Assembly: GCA_029582265.1 (NCBI GenBank) | Contig: CM055830.1 | Span: 32,219,172-32,283,171 of the forward strand | DNA: 64,000 nt | Direction of reading: 5' to 3' | DNA from: Zoroaster sp. YZ-2022 | Lineage: Eukaryota > Echinodermata > Asteroidea > Forcipulatida > Zoroasteridae | Part shown: piece by piece, positions 1-12,255 of the stretch | How the letters are laid out: each line of letters starts with the position of its first letter | Position numbering within the stretch: the stretch's first letter is position 1 | Translations under genes and position numbers: made by a program | The notes under the pieces: model-generated | The model's database searches: none | Seen by the model: only the letters and a program-made list of their open reading frames with translations | Told to the model about the DNA's origin: nothing

Positions 1-3000
1 TTGTGAAAAACACAAGGCTTCCTTGTGTGATTTTGTGAAAACTACAATGCTTACCCCTTGTGATTTTGAGGAAAAACTACAAGACTTACCCCTTGTGATT
101 TTTAGGGAAAACTATAAGGCTTCAGAAAACTACAAGACTTACTCCCTTGTGATTTTTACAAAACCACAAGGCTTACCCTTGTGAAACCCACAAGACTTAC
201 CCTTGAGGAAAACTACAAGACTTACCCTTGTGATTTTGAGGAAAACCAAGGCTTACCCTGTGTGATTTTGGGGGAAAACCACAAGACTTACCCTTTGATT
301 TTTGTCAAAACCACAAGGCTTACCCTTGTAATTTTGGGGGAAAAAGCATTACCCCTTGTGATTTTAGGGGAAAACAAAAAGGCTTACCCCTTGGGAAAAA
401 AAAACTACCCCGAAAACTACAAGACTTACCCTCAGGATTTTTTTATCAAAACTACAAGGCTTACCCCTTTTTACCTTAGAAAACCGCAAAGCCCCTTGTG
501 ATTTAGGAAAACTATAACCCCTGGGAAAAACTATACCCCTCAGAAAAAAAACAAGACTTACCTCAGATTTTTTAGAAAAACTTGCAAGGCTTTCACCCCC
601 TTGTAATTTTGGGGAAAACTGCAAGGCTAATTTGTGATTTTAGGAAAACTACAGACTCTACCCTGTGATTTTTATCAAAAAACATGTCTTACCCCCTGTG
701 ATTTTTGAAAACTACAAGGCTTACCCCAGTGATTTTGGGAAAACTACAAGACTCTACCCCTGTGAAAAAACTACAAGACTCTACCCCTTGTGATTTTTGA
801 GGAAAACCACAAGGCTTGAAAAAACTACAAGACTTGCCCCCTTGTGATTTTTTGTCAAAAAAGGCTTACCTCTTGTGAAAAACTACAAGACTTACTACCC
901 TGTGATTTTTAAAACCAAATTTACCCCTCAGAAAATCACAAGACTTACCCTTTCAGGATTTTTGTCAAAACTACAAGTCTTACCCTTGCGATTTGGGGGA
1001 AAAACTGCAAGGCTTACCCTTTGTGATTTTGTGAAAAAACAAGGCTTACCCCTTTGTGATTTTGTGAAAACTACAATGCTTACCCTTGTGATTTTGAGGA
1101 AAACTACAAGACTTACCCCTCAGTGATTTTAGGAAAAACTATACACACCCCTTAGAAAAACTATAAGGCTTACCCCCTTGTGAAAACTACAAGACTTACT
1201 CCCTTGTGATTTTGTCAAAAACCAGGCACCCTTTGAAAATTTACAAGACCCACCCTCTTGTGATTTTGAGGAAAACCACAAGGCTTTTTTGATTTTGGGG
1301 AAAAACTACAAGACTTACCCCCAGATTTTGTCAAACTACACCCTTGTATTTGGGGGAAAACTGCGCTTACCCCTTGTAATTTTGGGGAAACTGCACCCAA
1401 GATTTTAGGGAAAACTACAAGACTTACTTTATTTTACAAAAACTACAAGTCTTACCCTCAGATTTTATTGAAAACTACAAGGCTTACCCCTTGTGATTTT
1501 GTGAAAACCACAAGATTGCCCCTTGAAAAACTACAAGACTTACCCCTGTGTGATTTTGAGGAAAAACAGCCACCCCTTGTGAAAACTACAAGACTTGCTT
1601 TGCGATTTTTGTCAAAAATTACAAGGCTTACCTTCAGAAAACTACAAGACTTACCCCTTGTGATTTTGTCAAAAACTACAAGGCTTTAATTTTTGGAAAA
1701 CTACAAGACTACCCCCGTGATTTTGAGGAAAAAACAAGGCTTAATTCCCTTGTGAAAAAACTAAGACTTGCCCTTGTGATTTTTGTCAAAACATTACAAG
1801 GGCTACCTTCAGAAAAACTACAAGATTTACCCTTGTGATTTTGTCAAACCACAAGTCCTACCCCTTATGATTTTGGGGGAAAACTGCAAGGCTTTACCCC
1901 TTTGTGATTTTAGGAAAACCACAAGGCTTACCCCTTTGTGATTTTGTGAAAACTACAATGCTTACCCCAGTGATTTTGAGGAAAACCTACATTTACTTAC
2001 CTTGTGATTTTAGGAAAAACTATAGCTACTTACCCTTTGGGAAAACTATATATGGCTTACCCTTGTGAGAAACCTACAAGACTTACCCCTTGTGATTTTT
2101 TTATGTCAAAACCACAAGGCTTACCCCTTAGTGAAACTCCACAAGACTTACCCTTGTGATTTTGAGGAAAAAAAACCACAAGGCTTACCCCAGATTTTGG
2201 GGAAAAACTACAAGACTTACCAATTCTCAGATTTTTGTCAAAATCAGCAAGGCTACCTCCTGTACCTTAGAAACCGCGCTTTCTACCCTTTGTAATTTTG
2301 GGGGTAACTGTGCTTACCCCTACTCTTTGGGAAAACTGCAAGGCTTACCCCTTACCCTCAGGATTTTAGGGGGAAAAACTGGCTAAGATTCTCACCCCTT
2401 GTGATTTTTAGACCAAAACCACAAGTCCAATTTCCCCTGTGATTTTGTGAAAAAACTACAAGGCCATTAGCTCCCAGGATTTTGTGAAAAAACCAGATCT
2501 CACTCCCTAGAAAACCACAAGACTTTACTCCCCTTGTGATTTGAGGAAAACTACATGTTGGCTTTAACCCTTGTGAAAAACTCATAAGATCTTGCCCTTG
2601 TGATTTTTGTAATAAAATTTACCAAGGCTTACCTCTAGAAAAAAACCCAAGATTCTACCCCTCAGGATTTTGTCAAAACTACCATGTTGGCTTACTCCTT
2701 GTGAGAAAAACTACATTTCAACTTACCCCTTGTGATTTTGAGGAAAACTGGGCTTACAAGGCTTACCCCTTTGTGAAAACCTACAAGATTCTTGCCCCTC
2801 AGGATTTTTTGTCGCACCAAATTAAAAGGCTATACCTTCTTTGTGGAAAACTACTATGTAAGATCTTACCCTCAGGATTTTTTGTCAAAAACCACAAGAC
2901 TTACCCCTTTGCGATTTTGGGGAAAAAACTGCAAGGCTACTCCTCCGTGATTTTGTGAAAACTACAAGGCTTTACTCCTTGTGATTTTGTGAAAACTACA

Positions 3001-4578
3001 ATGCTTACCCCTTGTGATTTTGAGGAAAAACTAGCAAAGATTACTGTCTTTGTGATTTTTAGGAAAAACTATAAGGCTTTCACCCTTTTGGGAAAACTAT
3101 AAGGCTTACCCCTTCTGTAAAAACCACAAGACTTCTACCCTCAGGATATTTTGTCAAAATCATAAGGCTAATCCCTTCAGAAACCTACAAGACTTACCCC
3201 TTGGTAGATTTTGAGGAAAAACTACAAGACTAATTCCTAGGATTTTGAGGAAAAAACTACAAGCGCTTACTCTCCTTGTGATTTTTGGGGAAAAAAAACC
3301 ACAAGATCTCTAGCTCCCCCTTGTGATTTTTGTGTCAAAAACCATAGGCTAACCCTTTGTAATTCTTTGGGGAAAAATGCAAAGCTTACCCCTTGTGATT
3401 TTAGGGAAAACTATAAGGCTTACCCCTTTTGGGAAAATCCACTATATGGGCTACCTCTCAGAAAACTACAAGACTTACTCCCCTGGTGATTTTTTGTCAA
3501 AATCACAAGTCTACCCCTCAGATTTTGTGGAAAAAACAAAAAGCTTACCCCTTTTTGATTTTTGTCAAAACCACAAGGCTTTCCCCTTTTAATTTTGGGG
3601 AAAAATGCAAGGTTACTTCCCCAAGGGTTTAGGGGAAAAAATACAAGACTTCCCCCAGAAAAATACAAGACCCACCCCTTTTTGATTTTTTAGGAAAAAA
3701 TACAAGATTACCCCGATTTTTTAAAAATTTATAAGTCCCTTGGAAAACCCCAAGATTTACCCCTTGGATTTTTAGGAAAAAAATACAAAAACTTTTTTTG
3801 AGGCAAAACCAAAGGGCCCCCCTTTTAATTTTGGGGGAAATGGGCTTTCCCTTTTGATTTTTGGAAAAAAATAAGGCCCCCTTTGGGGAAAAATATAACT
3901 ACCCCCTTTGAAAAAAAAAGACTTCCCCTTGAGATTTTTATCAAAAACTGTCCCACCCCAGATTTTTAGGGAAAAAAATGCTTACCCCCCGTGGGTTTTT
4001 GTCAAAACCACAAGACTTCCCCCTCCCTTGTGAAAAAAATACAAAACTTACCCTTTGGGAAAATACAAGACTGTTTTTTTTTGGGCTTTCCGGCCATCCT
4101 TAGAAAAAAAAGACCCACCCCGTGATTTTTTTCCCCCAAACCCGGTTTACCCCTTGAATTAAAAACTGCTTTTTAACCCTTTTTGATTTTAGGGAAAAAA
4201 TATAAGGTTAATTTTTTTAAAAAATATAAGGCTTACCCCCCAAAAAACTACAAGACTTACTCCTTTTGATTTTTTTGCAAAAACCCCAAGTCTTACCCCC
4301 CCTGATTTTGAAAGAAATGCTTACCCCCAGGATTTTTTTCAAAAAAACAAGGCCACCCTTTGTAATTTTGGGGAAAAATGCAAGGCACCCCCTTTTGATT
4401 TTTTGGAAAACTACAAGACCCTTTCCCCCTTTTGATTTTTTTCAAAACCACAAGTCTTACCCCCCTTTTAGAAAACCAAGGTTACCCCTTTGATTTTGTG
4501 GAAAAACCCACAAGATTTTCCCTTTGGATTTTGAGGAAAAACCAAAGACCACCCCGGATTTTGAGGAAAAAATAAGAC
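1..4578. repeat. Degenerate satellite array (about 35-bp unit), error-rich part
   Basis: Head-to-tail copies of a unit close to AAAAACTACAAGACTTACCC followed by CTTGTGATTTTGAGG. Variants read GTCAAAA, GGGGAAAA or TGAAAA in place of GAGGAAAA. Here copies differ from each other mainly by single-base indels in runs of A, T, C and G, which is unlike the clean copies beyond 7.1 kb. From about 3.6 kb the pattern breaks down into long homopolymers. The many open frames here (KTTRLTPCDF-type peptides) are a by-product of a repeat free of stops in some frames and are not genes. Confidence 0.9.
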
Positions 4579-5450
4579 TTAGGGGCCGTTCAATTGTCAA
4601 CATTTTTTGAGCGACAAAACCCTACGCTGGGGTTACCCCCCGCCGTACGCTTTTTTTTTTTTTTTTTTTTAAAGTCGATATGTTTTCTTCCCCCTTTTGT
4701 TTAAAGCTTGTTTTTTTTTTGCCCATATGTTTTTCGCCCGTTAAAGGGCCCCCCTAACGCCGGTTTTTTTTTTTTTTTTTAAAGTCGATCTGTTTTCTCG
4801 CCCGTCACCACAGCCGAAAAGCCGGGAACCGATGCCGAGCGAGCCTGGGGAACCGGTCGGCCCGGGGGGCCCTCCCGCATCGCATCCCATGAACGGGAAG
4901 TGTACAGCATGGGGTTTTTGTCCCCACACGTAAAATGAAAAAAGTAATGATTTAATGCATGTTTTACATGTCGTTCGTATCCACTGCGTTTTTAACGGCC
5001 GGCCCCGTCCATGCACACACAATCGGGCAAACGTCCCAAAGCACAAACCCAAAACTGCCTGGGCAAGTTCATTTTTGATAGGGAAATATTATCAAAATAT
5101 TATAAATAAACAACGGCAAACAGAACATTTTTAAATTTTTTTTGATTTAAAAACTTCAGTAATGTAATAATTTAATACAAAAAAATAAACATTTATATTT
5201 TAATTTTAAAAAAGGGGATTACCAAAACGGGAATTTCCCTTTTAAAAAAAAAGTGTTAAACCGGGTTGCGCGCAAAAATTTCGCAATGTCCCCTTTGCCC
5301 CCAGCACCTGCTTTTTAATACACGCAATTGCAAAAAGTTATATAGATTTGTGAAAAAAAAACTTTTTTTCAGCTTTTGGGGGTCTTGAAAAGTGCCTTTG
5401 TACGCTCGTGAAATGTTGACAAGGAAAGGCCCCACCCCGGATTTTTTAGG
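4579..5450. other. Non-satellite interruption of poor sequence quality
   Basis: The satellite stops and is replaced by a GC-rich then AT-rich stretch. It holds long T runs and a near-duplicate block: a T-run, then AAAGTCGATATGTTTTC at about 4,672 and AAAGTCGATCTGTTTTC at about 4,782. No coding potential is convincing. It may be a real insertion read badly, or a misassembled junction. The satellite resumes at about 5,450. Confidence 0.5.
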
Positions 5451-8400
5451 AAAACGGGCGTCCGAAAACACAAGACTTACCCCTTGTGATTTTGTCAAAA
5501 CTACAAGGCTTATGAAACCTACAAGACTTACCCTTTGTGATTTTGTCAAAATTACAAGCTACCCCTTTGTGATTTGAAAACTACAAGACTTACCCCTTGT
5601 GATTTTTGTCAAAAACCAAGGCTTACCCTCAGAAAACTACAAGACTTACCCCTTGTGATTTTGAGGAAAACTACAAGACTTACCCCTTTTTTGTCAAAAA
5701 CCCCATTTCCCCTTAAAAAACACAAGACTTTGTGATTTTGAGGAAAACTACAAACCTCTTTGAAAACTACAAGACTTACCCCTTGTGATTTTTTTGTCAA
5801 AACTACAAGGCTACCCCTTGTGAAAAACTACAAGACTTACCCTGTGATTTTGAGGAAAAACTACAAGACCAACCCCTTGTGATTTTGAGGAAAACGCTTA
5901 CCCCTTTGAAAAACTACAAGACTTACCCTTGTGATTTTGTCCAAAACTAGGCTTACCTCTTTTGAAAAACTATAAGGCTTACCCCTTGTGATTTTGAGGA
6001 AAAACTACAAGACTTACCCCTTTGTGATTTTTTGTCAAAACTACAAAGGTTACCCTTGAAAACTACAAGACTTACCCCTTGTGATTTTGAGAAAAACTAC
6101 AAGACTTACCCCTTGTGATTTTGAGGAAAACTACAAGACTTACCCCTGTGATTTTGAAAAAACTTTCCCTTGTGATTTTTGTCAAAACTACAAGGCTTAC
6201 CCCTTTGGAAAACTACAAGACTTACCCTTGGAAAACAAGACTTACAAGACCCCTTGTGATTTTTGTCAAAACCTAAAGTCTTACCTGATTTTGAGGAAAA
6301 CCTATAAGACTTACCCTTGTGATTTTGAGGAAAAAACTACAAGGCACCCTTGTGATTTTTGTCAAAAAAACTACAAGGCTTACCCTTGTAATTTTGAAAA
6401 CTAAAGGGCTTACCCTTGTGATTTTGTGAAAAACTACAAAGACTTACCTCAGATTTTTGAGGAAAAACTAAGGCTTACCCTTATAAGAAAACTACAAGAC
6501 TTGCCCCTTGTGATTTTTGTCAAAATTACAAGGCTACCCTTGGAAAAAACCCTACAAGACTTACCCCTTGTGATTTTGAGGAAAAACTACAAGACTTACC
6601 CCTTGTGATTTTGAGGAAAAACTACAAGACTTACCCCTTGTGATTTTTGAGGAAAAACTACAAGACTTACCCCTTGTGATTTTTTGTCAAAAAAACATAA
6701 GACCTTAATTTTTTAAACTGCACCCCTTGTGATTTTAGGAAAAAAAAGGGACCTCCTTGGGAAAACTATAAGGCTTACCCTCAGAAAAACTACAAGACTT
6801 ACCCCTTGTGATTTTTGTCAAAAACTACAAGTCTTACCTTGTGATTTTGGAAAACACAAGGCTTACCCCTTGATTTTTGAAAACTACAGACTTACCCCTT
6901 GTGATTTTTAATAAAAAACTACAAGGCTTACCCCCTTGAAAAACTACAAGATTGTTTGTGATTTTGTGAAAACTACCAAGGCTTACCTCTGTGGAAAAAC
7001 TACAAGACTACCCTTGTGATTTTGTCAAAACTACAAACACCCCGAAAACTACAAGACTTACCCCTTGTGATTTTTTTCAAAAACTAGAATTACCCCTTGT
7101 GATTTTGAGGAAAACTAAAACCTTGTGATTTTGAAAAACTACAAGACTTACCCCTTGTGATTTTGAGGAAAAACTACAAGACTTACCCCTTGTGATTTTT
7201 GTCAAAAATTACAAGGCTACCCCTTGTGAAAAACTACAAGACTTACCCCTTGTGATTTTGAGGAAAAACTACAAGACTTACCCCTTGTGATTTTGAGGAA
7301 AAACTCCAAGGCTTACCTCTTTGTGAAAACTGCAAGCTTACCCCTTGTGATTTTGAGGAAAAACTACAAGACTTACCCCTTGTGATTTTGATCAAAAACT
7401 ACAAGACTTACCCCTTGTGATTTTTGTCAAAAACTACAAGGCTTACCCCTTGTGATTTTGTGAAAAACTACAAGACTTACCCCTTGTGATTTTTGTCAAA
7501 AACTACAAGGCTTACCCCTTGTGAAAAACTACAAGACTTACCCCTTGTGATTTTGAGGAAAAACTGCAAGACTTACCCCTTGTGATTTTGAAAACTACAA
7601 GACTTACCCCTTGTGATTTTTGTCATAAACTACATGGCTTACCCATTGTAATTTTGAGGAAAAACTGCAAGACTTACCCCTTGTGATTTTGAGGAAAAAC
7701 TACAAGGCGTACCTCTTGTGAAAAACTACAAGACTTACCCCTTGTGATTTTTGTCAAAAACTACAAGGCTACCCCTTGTGAAAAACTACAAGACTTACCC
7801 CTTGTGATTTTGAGGAAAAACTACAAGACTTACCCCTTGTGATTTTGAGGAAAAACTACAAGGCTTACCCACTTACCCTTGTGATTTTTGTCTACAAGGA
7901 AAAACTACAAGGCTTACCTTGATTTTGGGAAAACTATAAGGCTTACCCCTTGTGATTTTAGGAAAAACTCACTTGTGACTACAAGGCTTACCCCTTGTAA
8001 TTTTGGGGAAAACTGCAAGGCTTACCCCTTGTGATTTTAGGGAAAAACTACAAGACTTACCCCTTGTGAAAAACTACAAGACTTACCCCTTGTGATTTTG
8101 AGGAAAAACTACAAGACTTACCCCTTGGGATTTTTGTCAAAAATTACAAGGCTACCCCTTGTGAAAAACTACAAGACTTACCCCTTGTGATTTTGAGGAA
8201 AAACTACAAGACTTACCCCTTGTGATTTTGAGGAAAAACTACAAGGCTTACCTCTTGTGAAAAACTACAAGACTTACCCCTTGTGATTTTGAGGAAAAAC
8301 TACAAGACTTACCCCTTGGGATTTTGAGGAAAAACTACAAGGCTTACCCCTTGTGATTTTGGGGAAAAACTACAAGACTTACCCCTTGTGATTTTTGTCA

Positions 8401-9877
8401 AAAACTACAAGGCTTACCCCTTGTAATTTTGGGGAAAACTGCAAGGCTTACCCCTTGTGATTTTAGGGAAAAACTATAAGGCTTACCCCTTGGGAAAAAC
8501 TATAAGGATTACCCCTTGTGAAAAACTACAAGACTTACCCCTTGTGATTTTTGTCAAAAACTACAAGTCTTACCCCTTGTGATTTTGTGAAAAACTACAA
8601 GGCTTACCCCTTGTGATTTTGTGAAAAACTACAATGCTTACCCCTTGTGATTTTTGTCAAAAACTACAAGGCTTACCCCTTGTGAAAAACTACAAGACTT
8701 GCCCCTTGTGATTTTTGTCAAAAATTACAAGGCTTACCTCTTGTGAAAAACTACAAGACTTACCCCTTGTGATTTTGAGGAAAAACTACAAGACTTACCC
8801 CTTGGGATTTTTGTCAAAAATTACAAGGCTACCCCTTGTGAAAAACTACAAGACTTACCCCTTGTGATTTTGAGGAAAAACTACAAGACTTACCCCTTGT
8901 GATTTTGAGGAAAAACTACAAGGCTTACCCCTTGTGATTTTGGGGAAAAACTACAAGACTTACCCCTTGTGATTTTTGTCAAAAACTACAAGGCTTACCC
9001 CTTGTAATTTTGGGGAAAACTGCAAGGCTTACCCCTTGTGATTTTAGGGAAAAACTATAAGGCTTACCCCTTGGGAAAAACTATAAGGATTACCCCTTGT
9101 GAAAAACTACAAGACTTACCCCTTGTGATTTTTGTCAAAAACTACAAGTCTTACCCCTTGTGATTTTGTGAAAAACTACAAGGCTTACCCCTTGTGATTT
9201 TGTGAAAAACTACAATGCTTACCCCTTGTGATTTTTGTCAAAAACTACAAGGCTTACCCCTTGTGAAAAACTACAAGACTTACCCCTTGTGAAAAACTAC
9301 AAGACTTACCCCTTGTGATTTTTGTCAAAAATTACAAGGCTACCCCTTGTGAAAAACTACAAGACTTACCCCTTGTGATTTTGAGGAAAAACTACAAGAC
9401 TTACCCCTTGTGATTTTGAGGAAAAACTACAAGGCTTACCTCTTGTGAAAAACTACAAGACTTACCCCTTGTGATTTTGAGGAAAAACTACAAGACTTAC
9501 CCCTTGGGATTTTGAGGAAAAACTACAAGGCTTACCCCTTGTGATTTTGGGGAAAAACTACAAGACTTACCCCTTGTGATTTTGGGGGAAAACTACAAGA
9601 CTTACCCCTTGTGATTTTGGGGAAAAACTACAAGACTTACCCCTTGTAATTTTGGGGAAAACTGCAAGGTTTACCCCTTGTGATTTTAGGGAAAAACTAT
9701 AAGGCTTACCCCTTGTGAAAAACTACAAGACTTACCCCTTGTGATTTTTATCAAAAACTACAAGTCTTACCCCTTGTGATTTTGTGAAAAACTACAAGGC
9801 TTACCCCTTGTGATTTTGTGAAAAACTACAAGACTTACCCCTTGTGAAAAACTACAAGACTTACCCCTTGTGATTTT
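5451..9877. repeat. Satellite array, clean part with higher-order repeats
   Basis: Same unit as at 1-4,578. From about 7.1 kb copies are nearly perfect, with a period of 35 bp (for example GAGGAAAAACTAC at 7,259 and 7,294) and shorter variants lacking the GATTTTG segment. Distinctive variants recur in order: GGGAAAAACTATAAGGATT at about 8,492 and 9,073, and TTTTAGGGAAAAACTATAAG at 8,461, 9,042 and 9,684. This gives a higher-order period of 581 bp, with a related copy at 642 bp. The array ends abruptly at about 9,877. Confidence 0.92.
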
Positions 9878-10216
9878 GGCTTAACCTATTTTTAAAAGAC
9901 TTCTAAAGTAACATGACTTCAGTTGAAAAAAAGTGAGAAAAATTAAACAGTCAACAAAAACTATCTGTATTAAATACTTTTAAAAAGTGTTTATTTAATA
10001 GTCAAAAGTATAAAAATGTTGATTTGTATTAACAACAAAATGCTGTTTCACTTTCACAATTGTAAATTACATATAATACATTTCAATGTGTGTTCCTTGA
10101 TTGGAAAAAGAAACACAGTAATTAGTAAGATAAAGGTTTGAGTAAAACATGTACAGAAAATAATCGACTTTTACACCAGTTCCTTGTGCAACTGTTTTAT
10201 ACAACCATAACTACTA

Positions 10217-10489
10217 CACTCACTGGCCAAAAGTATTGCAACATGAATTTGTACGAGACATTTCCTAGACGGATGGCCGCAATAATCAGGTCACGTGGTT
10301 ACCCGACAAAGTATTGAAGGACTTTGTTTCCGAGCAAGAACAGTAAAAAAGAACATTGACTTCAAAACACAGGCACTTTCAAGAAGTCTTAAGCAGTGTA
10401 AATAAAATAAAATAAATTATTGTAACACAGTTCTCCAAACTGAACTTTGGTGTGAATTTCAATGTTGCAATACTTATGGCCAGTGAGTG
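10217..10489. mobile_element. Tc1/mariner-type miniature element (273 bp)
   Basis: Terminal inverted repeats begin CACTCACTGGCCAAAAGTAT and end ATACTTATGGCCAGTGAGTG (about 27 bp with few mismatches). They are flanked by TA at 10,215-10,216 and 10,490-10,491. There is no reading frame inside. TA duplication plus this size fits a non-autonomous Tc1/mariner element. Confidence 0.88.
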
Positions 10490-10494
10490 TAGTT

Positions 10495-10905
10495 AAACCT
10501 GATCACATACTATACCTCATGTCTATAAACAGGTTTAGACCAGTATTTAACCAGTTCCTAGTAGTGAATCAGTTTTAAACAACCAGAGCCAACTAGTAAA
10601 CCTGATCACATACTTGCTGTTGACTTCTTAACCGGTTTTGACCAGTGTTAAACTAGTTCCTAGTGCATCAACATTACCTACCTGTCCAACTGGTTAACCA
10701 GTTCGAAGATGTTATGATCACATATAACCAGTTAATCACTAAACCAGACCTAACCAGTCTAAACCAGTTCCTAGTGCACCAATTATTATATACATGTAAC
10801 AAGGACTAGTCAACCAATTTTAAGATACATGATGAAGTGTTGACCACAACTACTAAACCAGTCTCGACTAGTATAACCTAGTTCTTAGTGCATCAAGAAC
10901 TCAGG
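10495..10905. repeat. Degenerate tandem repeat rich in ACCAGT
   Basis: About four diverged copies with a period of 102-114 bp. Landmarks are TTCCTAGT at about 10,553, 10,655, 10,769 and 10,882, and CTGATCACATAC at about 10,499 and 10,600. Each copy carries several ACCAGT/ACTGGT words. Confidence 0.6.
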
Positions 10906-11060
10906 AGTGTGATTTGACAAAAGTAAAAAAATCCTGAAAAATGGGTAGCGGGCCTGGGTCTCCCTTTGGTCTAGAGGACAAACCCTGCTGAACCTTCTGG
11001 ATGTTTAATTTTTGGAGGATTTACAGAAGTTAACTTCTACCCTTTCATGAACAGAAGAAG
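10905..11060. repeat. Dispersed repeat, second copy at 34,205-34,345
   Basis: The two stretches share long near-identical text, including GGGTAGCGGGCCTGGGTCTC here (GGGTAGCAGGCCTGGGTCTC there) and CCTTTGGTCTAGAGGACAAA. No ends or coding content could be defined. Confidence 0.6.
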
Positions 11061-12255
11061 CATTCTTTTTGTTTTTGACAATATACTTCTATGACCATAT
11101 CACTTGAAACTGCAGAGAAAGGTCATATTTATGTTATCAATAATTATCACCCATATCTACATATGTCATTTTAATAACTGGAAAAAAAGGAGCCATATTT
11201 GATACCAAACATGTTTCATTAAAACCACAAATTCTTTAAAACAAATCATCAACTTTTAAAGTGGCACTGTATTGCGACTCTTCCTAATACCAGTTATTTC
11301 TTAAAAAGTTAGAATCACTCCAAAATGAAATATTCAAATGCAGAAACAGAATAAAAATATGATTTTGAAATGTACAATAAGATGTGGAAACTATTAACAG
11401 TGCTTTCACTTAGATTTGACCATTTCCACAAAAGGACTTTTTACTCAAAATCATGATAAATTTCTTTAAACTCTGAAGTCATATAAGGAAATAAGTAAAT
11501 AAGGAACATGATTTTCGTTACTTTCTTAAGAGGTTATGAACATTACTAAAACAAGGCATATAATTACAACAAGGTCAAGTAAACATATTGACATTTTTTA
11601 TTTAGTTTGTCACAAGTTTATCATACATCAATATCTTTCTCAATATAACCAAATAGTTCACCAACAGTTACCTCAAAAGGACAGAGAGGAAACTCATTAT
11701 AAAGATTTTATGTTACGTTACTTGTAAATGAAACTTTTTTGGGGAGGGGATGCCGGAAAAAACAGTTGAAAATGACTTTTCTAAAAAGGACACATCCAGA
11801 GACAAAATTTATAGGTTGGTGAAATTCTTGCGTCGGGAGATACACCGACGTGTGTATAGCACTGTATACTCGGTGCTTTCCGAGTGTCTGTGACAAAAAC
11901 TACACAGGCGACTCGGGCGGGATTCGAGACAAAATTGTCACTTCAGTTCAACCACGTCGGATAACAAGCTACAACTTAATTCTAAAAGATCTCACATGTA
12001 CACGCAAAAGCTACAGAGCTAGATATGGTGTTTTCGCATTCAAAATTTGCTTAATTTATGCAAATTCATGCACTGTAATATAACCTTGTGCTGCGATATA
12101 CCCTTGCTGCGATATAACCTTATTCAATTTGAGATGTAACCATATTGTGTAGTGGGCAACAACCTATCCTCTACTGTTTTCGGTTTTTGTTGATTGTTAT
12201 TGGTGTTTTTTTAAATATTTTTTTTAGGGGGGGGTTCAATGATTCTGTCACTCTA
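11061..12255. other. 3' flank / 3' UTR region of RIF1, otherwise featureless
   Basis: AT-rich sequence downstream of the RIF1 stop codon (minus strand). It contains no reading frame of note, a candidate polyadenylation signal at 11,597-11,602, and a short duplication of TGCTGCGATATA at about 12,090-12,120. Part of it is probably RIF1 3' UTR. Confidence 0.45.
11597..11602 (-). terminator. Candidate polyadenylation signal for RIF1
   Basis: AATAAA on the minus strand, about 650 bp beyond the RIF1 stop codon. It is the first canonical hexamer I found downstream of the stop. No transcript evidence is available, and a variant hexamer nearer the stop could be used instead. Confidence 0.3.

Noticed and set aside
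181..6911. Many plus-strand frames of 60-110 codons with KTTRLTPCDF-type peptides
   Set aside because: They are translations of the satellite unit. Similar frames appear wherever indels allow, and there is no start context or conservation.
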